Origin: Paracoccaceae bacterium
GTDB lineage: Bacteria; Pseudomonadota; Alphaproteobacteria; Rhodobacterales; Rhodobacteraceae
Length of the DNA stretch: 7,698 nt
Assembly: GCA_003250135.1 (NCBI GenBank)
Contig: QKHF01000295.1
Coordinates: forward strand, 1 to 7,698
Direction of reading: 5' to 3'
Position numbers and translations under genes: made by a program
In this document: positions 1-4,958 of the stretch, piece by piece
Layout: each line of letters begins with the position of its first letter
Numbering within the stretch: the stretch's first letter is position 1
Notes under the pieces: model-generated
Databases searched by the model: none
Seen by the model: only the letters and a program-made list of their open reading frames with translations
Told to the model about the DNA's origin: nothing

Positions 1-166
1 CGCCGCTGGTCTTCAGCGTCGCGTGCGGCGCGTCCCGCCACAGCAGGTCGAAATTGGGCGTCGCCGCCTGAGCGACTGCATTGTTCTCAGTGGAGGGGTT
101 CAGGCCCCACCCGTCCAGGATGCAAAGCACGACGGGTTTCGGCGCGTTGCTGGGTTGGTCCGCCAT
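1..166 (-). CDS. gpmI: 2,3-bisphosphoglycerate-independent phosphoglycerate mutase, N-terminal part
   Basis: The visible 55 codons are the start of a cofactor-independent phosphoglycerate mutase, the Mn-dependent cytosolic enzyme that interconverts 3- and 2-phosphoglycerate in glycolysis and gluconeogenesis. The diagnostic stretch is PKPVVLCILDGWG at residues 9-21; Asp18 corresponds to the metal-binding aspartate of the alkaline-phosphatase-like fold. ATPNFDLL follows, as is usual for the family. The window ends before the catalytic serine, so activity cannot be judged. I chose the ATG at 166 because it leaves only eight residues before the conserved block; an in-frame ATG at 202 would add twelve residues (MSAKPEQFPGTR). 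Neither has a strong ribosome binding site. The gene lies 85 bases downstream of rlmH on the same strand, and rsfS-rlmH-gpmI is, as I recall, a common order in Rhodobacterales. Confidence 0.9.
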   Translation of the reverse strand, partial: MADQPSNAPKPVVLCILDGWGLNPSTENNAVAQAATPNFDLLWRDAPHATLKTSG

Positions 167-251
167 TCTGGTCCCGGGAAACTGCTCAGGTTTCGCGGAC
201 ATTAAGCCGCCCGTCCGAAAGGGTCCAGTGGCAGTCCGGGCAGGGCGGCGC

Positions 252-722
252 CTAGTCCCTGTGATAGGGGCTTCCGGAGAGGATCGAGGCGGCGCGGTAA
301 AGCTGCTCGGCCAGCATCACGCGGGCCAGCATGTGCGGCCAGACCATCTTGCCGAGCGACAGCTTCACGTCGGCGCGGTCCAGCGCCGCGCGCCCATGGC
401 CGTCCGCGCCGCCGATCAGCAGGCAGGCCTCGGGCCGGCCTTCGTCGCGCAGGCGCGCCATCAGGTCGGCGAAGTCGCGGGAGGAGAGGGTCTTGCCGCG
501 CTCGTCCAGCGCGATGACGGCGGCGCCTGCGGGGACGTGAGAGAGGAGCAGGTCAGCCTCGGCGTCGCGGCCCCGGCGGCGCTTGTCCTCCACCTCCACC
601 ACGCGCGCAGGCCCCAGCGCCAGCGGGCGGCCCGTGGCGTCGAAGCGGGTCAGATAGTCGTCGATAAGAACTTTCTCGGGGCCGCCCCTAAGACGGCCCA
701 CAGCGAGAACGGATAGTTTCAA
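252..722 (-). CDS. rlmH: 23S rRNA (pseudouridine1915-N3)-methyltransferase RlmH
   Basis: RlmH is a small SPOUT-class, SAM-dependent methyltransferase that acts on pseudouridine 1915 in helix 69 of 23S rRNA, on assembled 70S ribosomes. The 156-residue product matches the usual length of about 155. Visible family marks are the N-terminal MKLSVLAVGRL, the ALDERGKTLSS block (71-81), the glycine-rich cofactor loop IGGADGHG (103-110), and the C-terminal knot region with WPHMLARVMLAEQLYRA (128-144) ending in SPYHRD. The start codon is TTG at 722; the conserved MKL start leaves no ATG alternative and the ribosome binding site is weak. It begins 20 bases after the rsfS stop, so it is probably co-transcribed with rsfS and perhaps translationally coupled. 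Both products act on the ribosome. Confidence 0.96.
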   Translation of the reverse strand: MKLSVLAVGRLRGGPEKVLIDDYLTRFDATGRPLALGPARVVEVEDKRRRGRDAEADLLLSHVPAGAAVIALDERGKTLSSRDFADLMARLRDEGRPEACLLIGGADGHGRAALDRADVKLSLGKMVWPHMLARVMLAEQLYRAASILSGSPYHRD

Positions 723-742
723 CGCGGCTTACGGCCGGGCGG

Positions 743-1177
743 TCAGGCCGAGCCGACGGTCCTTGCGTTAAGGTCCGGCGTGGTCATCCACATCTTCTCA
801 AGCTGATAGAAGTCGCGGACCTCGGGGCGGAACACGTGGACGATCACGTCGCCCGCGTCGATCAGCACCCAGTCGCCGGCCTCCTTGCCCTCGACGCGCG
901 CCGAACGGCCCGCCGCCTTGATGCGCTCGACCAGCTTGTCGGAGATCGCCGTCACCTGCCGCGCAGACCGACCCGAGGCGACGACCATGTGGTCGGCGAT
1001 CGAGGACTTGCCGCGCAGATCGATTGGCGAGACCTCTTCGGCCTTGTCCTGATCCAGCGAGTCGAGGATGAGGGAGAGGAGAGCTTTGCTCTCGGTTGCG
1101 TCGGACGTCCCGGCGGCGATGGCCGGGCTCTCGACGGTTTGAGCGGACGCGCCGCTCACCTGCGTTCGGTCTGTCAG
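743..1177 (-). CDS. rsfS: Ribosome silencing factor RsfS (Iojap/DUF143 family)
   Basis: RsfS binds ribosomal protein L14 (uL14) on the 50S subunit and blocks subunit joining, which damps translation in starvation and stationary phase. The Iojap domain is evident: KAEEVSPIDLRGKSSIADHM, then VVASGRSARQV, then GDWVLIDAGDVIVHVFRPEV and FYQLEKMW. The start is uncertain. In-frame ATGs exist at 1303 and 1210, but 1303 lies upstream of the predicted promoter and inside a hairpin, and 1210 has no good ribosome binding site. A perfect AGGAGG (1187-1192) sits nine bases before an in-frame CTG at 1177, so I chose CTG as a non-standard start giving 144 residues. The conserved domain begins about 30 residues later in that reading. 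The gene heads the rsfS-rlmH-gpmI set. The function call is firm; the start is inference. Confidence 0.92.
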   Translation of the reverse strand: MTDRTQVSGASAQTVESPAIAAGTSDATESKALLSLILDSLDQDKAEEVSPIDLRGKSSIADHMVVASGRSARQVTAISDKLVERIKAAGRSARVEGKEAGDWVLIDAGDVIVHVFRPEVRDFYQLEKMWMTTPDLNARTVGSA

Positions 1178-1186
1178 AGTATGGGT

Positions 1187-1192
1187 CCTCCT
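1187..1192 (-). promoter_or_regulatory. Strong Shine-Dalgarno sequence for rsfS
   Basis: The minus strand reads AGGAGG here, a full match to the anti-Shine-Dalgarno core, nine bases before an in-frame CTG (1175-1177). Read as coding sequence from the upstream ATG it would be two consecutive AGG arginine codons, which are rare in such GC-rich genomes. This supports a real ribosome binding site rather than protein-coding sequence. Confidence 0.6.
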
Positions 1193-1252
1193 TTGAGGCG
1201 GGGGAGCCATGGAACGCGAATGAGGCTCCGATCCGCCAGTGCAATGCACCAT

Positions 1253-1281
1253 ATGGTATGGCGATGACGAAATTTTAACAA
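1253..1281 (-). promoter_or_regulatory. Candidate sigma70-type promoter for rsfS-rlmH-gpmI
   Basis: On the minus strand TTGTTA (1276-1281, 4/6 to TTGACA) and TACCAT (1253-1258, 4/6 to TATAAT) are separated by 17 bases. They lie in the only AT-rich patch between ilvE and rsfS. Transcription would begin near 1246, leaving a leader of about 70 bases before the CTG start. A 10-base palindrome, ACCATATGGT (1248-1257), overlaps the -10 element. The assignment is by inspection only. Confidence 0.5.
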
Positions 1282-1294
1282 GCGGCGGCGAGAT

Positions 1295-1313
1295 GCGGGC
1301 CATGCAGGCCCGC
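1295..1313 (-). terminator. GC-rich hairpin after ilvE, possible terminator or 3' end stabiliser
   Basis: A perfect 7-base stem (GCGGGCC paired with GGCCCGC) closes a five-base loop. It lies 45 bases beyond the ilvE stop codon and just upstream of the rsfS promoter, where a terminator is expected. There is no U-tract directly after it on the minus strand, so it is not a classical intrinsic terminator. It may be a weak terminator, a 3' mRNA stabiliser or part of a Rho-dependent end. Confidence 0.4.
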
Positions 1314-1358
1314 GCCCGGTCGTTGCGGTTCGGCGACAGTCTTGCGCGGCGGGGCCGG

Positions 1359-2237
1359 TCAGAGCTTCCCGCGCACCAGCTTCTCGTAGTCCTCGGCGAT
1401 GGAGCGGGTCAGCGCGCCGACCTCAAAGGTGTACTCGCCTATCTGGCCGACGGGGGTGACCTCGGCGGCGGTGCCGGTCAGCCAGCACTGCTCGAAGCCC
1501 TCCATCTCGGCCGGCTCGATGTAACGCTCGTTCACCTCGACGCCGCGCTCCTTCAGCATGCCGATGACCGTCTGCCGGGTGATGCCGTTCAGGATGCAGT
1601 CAGGCTTGGGCGTGTGCACCGCGCCGTCCTTGACGAAGAACACATTGGCGCCGGTCGCCTCGGCCACGTAACCGCGGTAGTCGAACATCAGCGCGTCCGA
1701 GCAGCCCTTCGATTCAGCCGCATGCTTGGACATGGTGCAGATCATGTAGAGACCGGCGGCCTTGGCGTGGCAGGGGATCGTCTCCGGGCTCGGGCGCTTC
1801 CATTTCGAGATGTCGAGCTTCGCGCCCTTCATCTTGGCGTCGCCGTAATAGGCGCCCCAGCCCCAGGTGGCGACCGCCATCCGGACCGGGTTCCGAAGCG
1901 AGGAGACGCCCATGTCAGGGCCGGCGCCGCGCCAGGCGATGGCGCGCACATAGGCGTCCGACAGGCCGTTGGCCTTCAGGGTCTCGGCCTTGGCGGCTTC
2001 GATCTGGTCGACCGTCCACGGGATCGGCATGTCCAGCGCCGCGCCCGAGGCGCGAAGGCGCTCGGAATGTTCGCGGCTCTTGAAGATGACGCCTTCATAG
2101 GCGCGCTCTCCCTCGAACACGGCCGAGGCGTAATGCATGGCGTGGGTCAAAATGTGGATGTTCGCGCTCCGCCACTCGACGAGTTCGCCATCCATCCAGA
2201 TCCAACCGTCGCGGTCGTCGTAACCCGCATCCGCCAT
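1359..2237 (-). CDS. ilvE: Branched-chain amino acid aminotransferase
   Basis: This is a fold-type IV, PLP-dependent aminotransferase that interconverts leucine, isoleucine and valine with their 2-oxo acids, using glutamate/2-oxoglutarate, in the cytoplasm. The 292-residue product is of normal size. Family marks in order are GWIWMDGELVEW (11-22), HAMHYASAVFEGERAY (32-47), the PLP-lysine block IPCHAKAAGLY with Lys159 as the Schiff-base residue, GYVAEATGANVFFVKDG (189-205) with Glu193 placed for the pyridine nitrogen, and the phosphate-binding LTGTAAEVTPV (253-263). The ATG at 2237 is chosen because AGGAG lies eight bases upstream; the open frame continues 48 codons further without family similarity. 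It is transcribed divergently from petP, with a 185-base shared upstream region. A D-amino acid transaminase or aminodeoxychorismate lyase is less likely given the BCAT-type motifs. Confidence 0.95.
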   Translation of the reverse strand: MADAGYDDRDGWIWMDGELVEWRSANIHILTHAMHYASAVFEGERAYEGVIFKSREHSERLRASGAALDMPIPWTVDQIEAAKAETLKANGLSDAYVRAIAWRGAGPDMGVSSLRNPVRMAVATWGWGAYYGDAKMKGAKLDISKWKRPSPETIPCHAKAAGLYMICTMSKHAAESKGCSDALMFDYRGYVAEATGANVFFVKDGAVHTPKPDCILNGITRQTVIGMLKERGVEVNERYIEPAEMEGFEQCWLTGTAAEVTPVGQIGEYTFEVGALTRSIAEDYEKLVRGKL

Positions 2238-2278
2238 GCCCTTCGCTCCTACCCCGGTCGCGCTGATCCCCTCAGGCG

Positions 2279-2311
2279 CGCGACTCAATCTGTCAAAAAA
2301 ACCGCGACTCA
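2279..2311. repeat. Two direct copies of CGCGACTCA upstream of ilvE
   Basis: The nine bases CGCGACTCA occur at 2279-2287 and 2303-2311, 24 bases apart start to start (a little over two helical turns), on either side of the A7 tract. Each copy contains GACTC, which fits GANTC, the recognition site of the alphaproteobacterial CcrM adenine methyltransferase. They could be tandem regulator sites or chance; other GANTC sites are scattered through the genes of the window. Confidence 0.35.
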
Positions 2312-2334
2312 CGACATGAAGCTGCGCGTCGCAG
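2295..2334 (-). promoter_or_regulatory. Terminator-like hairpin with U-tract in the ilvE leader (possible attenuator)
   Basis: Read on the minus strand, CTGCGAC (2328-2334) can pair with GTCGCGG (2302-2308) through seven pairs including one G-U, around a 19-base loop, and seven T residues (2295-2301) follow directly. This has the form of an intrinsic terminator but sits 58 bases upstream of the ilvE start codon, where no upstream minus-strand gene is visible, so it would lie in the ilvE leader. The loop contains a minimal ATG-TCG-TGA (2309-2317). The large loop makes the structure only moderately stable. Confidence 0.35.
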
Positions 2335-2340
2335 GATGGC

Positions 2341-2369
2341 CGGGTAACATTCCGCTTGAGGTATGTCAA
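2341..2369 (-). promoter_or_regulatory. Candidate ilvE promoter
   Basis: The minus strand has a perfect -35 hexamer TTGACA (2364-2369), a 17-base spacer and TACCCG (2341-2346) preceded by TG in the extended -10 position. The -10 hexamer itself is poor (only the first two bases match), so the call depends on the -35 and the TG. Transcription would start near 2334 and give a leader of about 97 bases. The -35 lies inside the inverted repeat. Confidence 0.35.
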
Positions 2370-2384
2370 CAACACTGACATAAA
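2356..2384 (+). promoter_or_regulatory. Candidate petP-petR promoter
   Basis: TTGAGG (2356-2361, 4/6) and CATAAA (2379-2384, 4/6) are 17 bases apart. Transcription would begin near 2391, about 32 bases before the petP ATG, and this excludes the GTG at 2387 as a start. The spacer and part of the -10 are filled by the inverted repeat, a typical place for repressor binding. Confidence 0.45.
2362..2382. repeat. Perfect 7-7-7 inverted repeat, candidate operator between ilvE and petP
   Basis: TATGTCA (2362-2368) and TGACATA (2376-2382) are exact inverted copies separated by seven bases, in an AT-rich island of a GC-rich sequence. It overlaps the candidate promoters on both strands. The two half-site centres are 14 bases apart, which would suit a dimeric winged-helix protein. 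PetP (MarR family) is the obvious candidate to bind it because MarR regulators often control their own promoter, but that link is inference. Confidence 0.6.
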
Positions 2385-2422
2385 CTGTGATCAGGCGACG
2401 CAGCAATGCTAGGGAGGCGGCG

Positions 2423-2977
2423 ATGAGCGCGAGCGGATTGGGCGAGGTGCGCAGGCCCTCGGCCCGAGGCGACCAGCTTTTGTTCCTGACCGATGAACAA
2501 TTGCGTCAGGGCATAGAGCTGATGTTCTTCGCCTATCGCGATTTCACCTCCGATCCGGACCGGATTCTGGAGGATTACGCCTATGGCCGCGCGCATCACC
2601 GGGCGATCCACTTCATCAATCGCCGCCCCGGCGTCACGGTGGCGGGGCTTCTGGATATCCTCGGGGTCACCAAGCAATCGCTCAACCGGGTGCTGCGCCA
2701 GCTGATCGAGGACGGGCTGGTGACGCAGGAGGTGGGCGCACGCGACCGCCGCCAGCGACATCTGCACCTGACCGAGGCGGGCCGTGATTTGGAACGGCGC
2801 CTGAGCGAGCCGCAACGCGCCCGGGTGCGCCGCGCCTACAGCGAGGCCGGGCCCGAGGCGGTCAGCGGCTTTCGCAAGGTGCTGGAGCAGATGATCGATG
2901 AGCGCGTCCGCAAGGAGGTTCTGGGGCTTGTCGGCGGCGGGCGCGGGCCCGAGGGCGAGGGATCCGGAGGCGCGTGA
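2423..2977 (+). CDS. petP: MarR-family winged-helix regulator, PetP-like
   Basis: The 184-residue product is a MarR-type DNA-binding regulator. An N-terminal helical dimerisation part (about 24-66) is followed by the winged helix: PGVTVAGLLDILGVTKQSLNRVLRQL (69-94, with the recognition helix around 82-94), the helix end EDGLV, and a basic wing DRRQRHLHLTEAG (108-120). A dimerising C-terminal helix follows, and the last 20 residues are Gly-rich and probably disordered. The ATG at 2423 is chosen because GGAGG lies five bases upstream. The stop overlaps the petR start by one base, so the two are translationally coupled. A MarR gene directly before an orphan OmpR-type regulator matches the petP-petR pair described in Rhodobacter capsulatus, where petR is required for cytochrome bc1 expression. 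The family call is firm; the symbol rests on gene order and recalled similarity, and the ligand is unknown. Confidence 0.85.
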   Translation: MSASGLGEVRRPSARGDQLLFLTDEQLRQGIELMFFAYRDFTSDPDRILEDYAYGRAHHRAIHFINRRPGVTVAGLLDILGVTKQSLNRVLRQLIEDGLVTQEVGARDRRQRHLHLTEAGRDLERRLSEPQRARVRRAYSEAGPEAVSGFRKVLEQMIDERVRKEVLGLVGGGRGPEGEGSGGA

Positions 2978-3693
2978 TGCTGGGCGATGGCGAAAACGGC
3001 CAGACCGCCGCGCATCTGCTGGTCGTCGACGATGACGAGCGCATCCGCACGCTGCTGACGAAGTTCCTCGCCCGAAACGGATTCATGGTCTCCGCCGCGC
3101 GCGACGCCGCCCACGCCCGCCGTCTGATCGACGGGCTGGTCTTCGACCTTCTGATTGTCGACGTGATGATGCCTGGAGAGGACGGGTTTTCGCTGACCCG
3201 CGCCCTGCGTGAGCAGATCGACACCCCTGTGCTGCTGCTGACGGCGCGCGGCGAGGCGGAGGACCGGATCACCGGGCTGGAGGCGGGCGCCGACGATTAT
3301 CTGGCGAAGCCGTTCGAACCGCGCGAATTGTTGCTGCGCGTCTCGGCCATCCTGCGCCGGGCCGCGCCGGTTCAGGAAAAGCCCGGCCCGCCCCAGACCC
3401 TGACTTTGGGCGAGGTGCGCTACGATGTCGGGCGCAGCGAGCTGTGGCGCGGCGAAGATCTGGTGCGCCTGACCACCAGCGAGTCCACCCTGATGCGCGC
3501 CTTCGCGCGGCATCCGAACGAGGCGCTGTCGCGCGAGGCGCTGGTCGCCGAACTGGGCGGCGCGGGCACAACGCAGGAGCGCGCCGTGGACGTGCAGATC
3601 ACGCGGCTCCGGCGCAAGATCGAGGCGGACCCGCGAAACCCGCGGTATTTGCAGACCGTGCGCGGCTCGGGCTACATGCTGACGCCGGATTGA
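2977..3693 (+). CDS. petR: OmpR-family response regulator, PetR-like
   Basis: The 238-residue product is a two-domain response regulator. The receiver domain (about 14-125) shows the acidic pair Asp18/Asp19, the phospho-acceptor Asp62 in LLIVDVMMPGEDG, Thr89 in LLLTARG and Lys111 in YLAKPFEP. The OmpR/PhoB winged helix (about 140-236) includes LTTSESTLM, the recognition helix ERAVDVQITRLRRKIE and the wing hairpin VRGSGYML. All phosphorylation residues are present, so it should be switchable, yet no histidine kinase lies in the window. The ATG at 2977 has GGAGG six bases upstream; a GTG three bases earlier is too close to it. PetR of Rhodobacter capsulatus is known to be needed for bc1 complex expression and for growth; the same role here is inference from the petP-petR arrangement. 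Confidence 0.88.
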   Translation: MLGDGENGQTAAHLLVVDDDERIRTLLTKFLARNGFMVSAARDAAHARRLIDGLVFDLLIVDVMMPGEDGFSLTRALREQIDTPVLLLTARGEAEDRITGLEAGADDYLAKPFEPRELLLRVSAILRRAAPVQEKPGPPQTLTLGEVRYDVGRSELWRGEDLVRLTTSESTLMRAFARHPNEALSREALVAELGGAGTTQERAVDVQITRLRRKIEADPRNPRYLQTVRGSGYMLTPD

Positions 3694-3728
3694 GGAGCGG
3701 AACGAACCGCGCGCCTGCTCGACTTTGG

Positions 3729-3763
3729 ATGACGCGCCGACCCGACCTCGCTACTGTCGCGCC
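3729..3763 (+). promoter_or_regulatory. Candidate promoter for a leaderless deacetylase-xseB-ispA transcript
   Basis: ATGACG (3729-3734, 4/6 to TTGACA), a 17-base spacer and TACTGT (3752-3757, 4/6 to TATAAT) end exactly six bases before the ATG at 3764. There is no Shine-Dalgarno sequence before that ATG. The spacing would place the transcription start on the A of the start codon, which is the arrangement of leaderless mRNAs. No terminator is visible between petR and this point, so read-through from petPR is also possible. Confidence 0.4.
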
Positions 3764-4705
3764 ATGACCACCGTTCTTCTCACCCATCCCGCCTGCCTTG
3801 AGCACGTCACGCCCTATGGCCACCCGGAGCGGGTGGACCGCCTGAAGGCCATTCTGGCCGCGCTGAAAGACCCGGATTTCGACGCGCTCGACCGGCGGGA
3901 GGCGCCGCGCGCCCCGGATGAAGCGATCCTGCGCGCCCACGACGCCGACTATCTGGCGGAGATCAAGGCGGTCGCGCCGGAGAAGGGCATGGTGGCGCTC
4001 GACGCCGACACCTCGATGAGCCCCGGCTCGCTGGAGGCGGCCTATCGCGCCGCGGGCGCCGTGGTCGAGGGGGTCGACCTGTTGATGTCCGGCGCGGCCG
4101 GAAACGTGTTCTGCGCCATCCGCCCGCCCGGCCACCATGCGGAGCGGGATCGGGCTATGGGATTCTGCCTGTTCTCGAACGCGGCCATCGCCGCCCTCCA
4201 CGCCGTGGAGGCGCACGGGCTGAACCGGGTCGCGATCATGGATTTCGACGTGCATCACGGCAACGGCTCGCAGCACATCCTGCAGGCCGAACCGCGGGTC
4301 ATGTACACGTCGACCCACCAGTGGCCGCTCTATCCGGGGACCGGCGCGGCGCGGGAGACCGGCGTCGGCAACATCGTCAACGCGCCGTTGCCAGCCTTCG
4401 CCGGGTCCGACGCGTTCCGCGCGGCGATGAACGGCGTGATCCTGCCCGCCATCGACGGCTTCGCGCCGGAGCTGGTGATCATCTCGGCGGGGTTCGACGC
4501 GCATCGTGACGATCCGCTGGCCAATCTCAGGCTGGTCGAGGACGATTTCGCCTGGGCGACCGAGCGGCTGTGCGACATCGCCGATGACAGCGCGGGCGGG
4601 CGCGTTCTCTCGACACTGGAAGGCGGATATGATCTGCAGGCGCTGGCGCGGTCGACGGCCGCGCATGTGAAGGTCCTGATGCGCCGCGGAGGACGCGATG
4701 GCTGA
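3764..4705 (+). CDS. Histone deacetylase family (class II-like) Zn-dependent deacetylase
   Basis: The 313-residue product is a bacterial arginase-deacetylase-fold enzyme of the HDAC/acetylpolyamine amidohydrolase superfamily, which removes acetyl groups from lysine side chains, polyamines or related amides; the true substrate is unknown. The catalytic set is complete: HPERVDRL (20-27), RPPGHHAE with the His124/His125 pair, the zinc ligands Asp162 and His164 in DFDVHHGNG, the third ligand Asp245 in SAGFDAH, and the transition-state Tyr289 in LEGGYD. There is no signal peptide, so it is cytoplasmic. The ATG at 3764 lacks a ribosome binding site but sits six bases after a -10-like element. An in-frame TTG at 3725 would add 13 residues unlike the family. 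The 3' end overlaps xseB by eight bases. Acetoin-utilisation protein AcuC is a distant relative, but no acetoin genes are seen. Confidence 0.92.
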   Translation: MTTVLLTHPACLEHVTPYGHPERVDRLKAILAALKDPDFDALDRREAPRAPDEAILRAHDADYLAEIKAVAPEKGMVALDADTSMSPGSLEAAYRAAGAVVEGVDLLMSGAAGNVFCAIRPPGHHAERDRAMGFCLFSNAAIAALHAVEAHGLNRVAIMDFDVHHGNGSQHILQAEPRVMYTSTHQWPLYPGTGAARETGVGNIVNAPLPAFAGSDAFRAAMNGVILPAIDGFAPELVIISAGFDAHRDDPLANLRLVEDDFAWATERLCDIADDSAGGRVLSTLEGGYDLQALARSTAAHVKVLMRRGGRDG

Positions 4706-4946
4706 GCAGAGCGGGACGCCCGTCGCCGAGATGAGCTTCGAGCAGGCGATGCGCGCGCTGGAAGAGATCGTCGATACGCTGGAATCCGGCCGGGTCGAGC
4801 TGGAGAAATCCATCACGCTTTACGAGCGCGGCCGGGCGCTGCGCGAGCATTGCGAGAAGAAGCTCGCCGACGCCGAACTCAGAGTCAGCCAGATCACCGG
4901 CGACGGCGCGGGCGGCGTCTCGGCCAAGCCCGTCGAGATCGACTAG
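4698..4946 (+). CDS. xseB: Exodeoxyribonuclease VII small subunit
   Basis: XseB is the small helical subunit of exonuclease VII. Several copies bind along XseA to form a nuclease that degrades single-stranded DNA in both directions, in repair. The 82-residue length is normal. The family core is clear: SFEQAMRALEEIVDTLESG (13-31), VELEKSITLYERGRALREHC (33-52) and a helical tail KKLADAELRVSQI, a two-helix hairpin. GGAGGA ends four bases before the ATG, and the first eight bases overlap the end of the deacetylase gene, so translation is likely coupled. ispA follows after 12 bases; as I recall, xseB-ispA-dxs is a widespread order in proteobacteria. The partner xseA is not in this window. Confidence 0.95.
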   Translation: MAEQSGTPVAEMSFEQAMRALEEIVDTLESGRVELEKSITLYERGRALREHCEKKLADAELRVSQITGDGAGGVSAKPVEID

Positions 4947-4958
4947 GGGACAGCGGCG

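Noticed and set aside
206..249. Inverted repeat GCCGCCC/GGGCGGC between rlmH and gpmI
   Set aside because: The arms are seven bases of GC with a 30-base spacer and no U-tract, which is likely by chance at this GC content.
1239..2378. A 379-codon plus-strand open frame opposite ilvE
   Set aside because: ilvE is unambiguous on the minus strand with the PLP lysine and all family blocks; the plus-strand frame has no recognisable domain.
3599..4816. A 405-codon minus-strand open frame opposite petR, the deacetylase gene and xseB
   Set aside because: It is antisense to three genes with clear motifs and has low-complexity Arg/Ala-rich composition. It is a shadow of GC-rich coding sequence.
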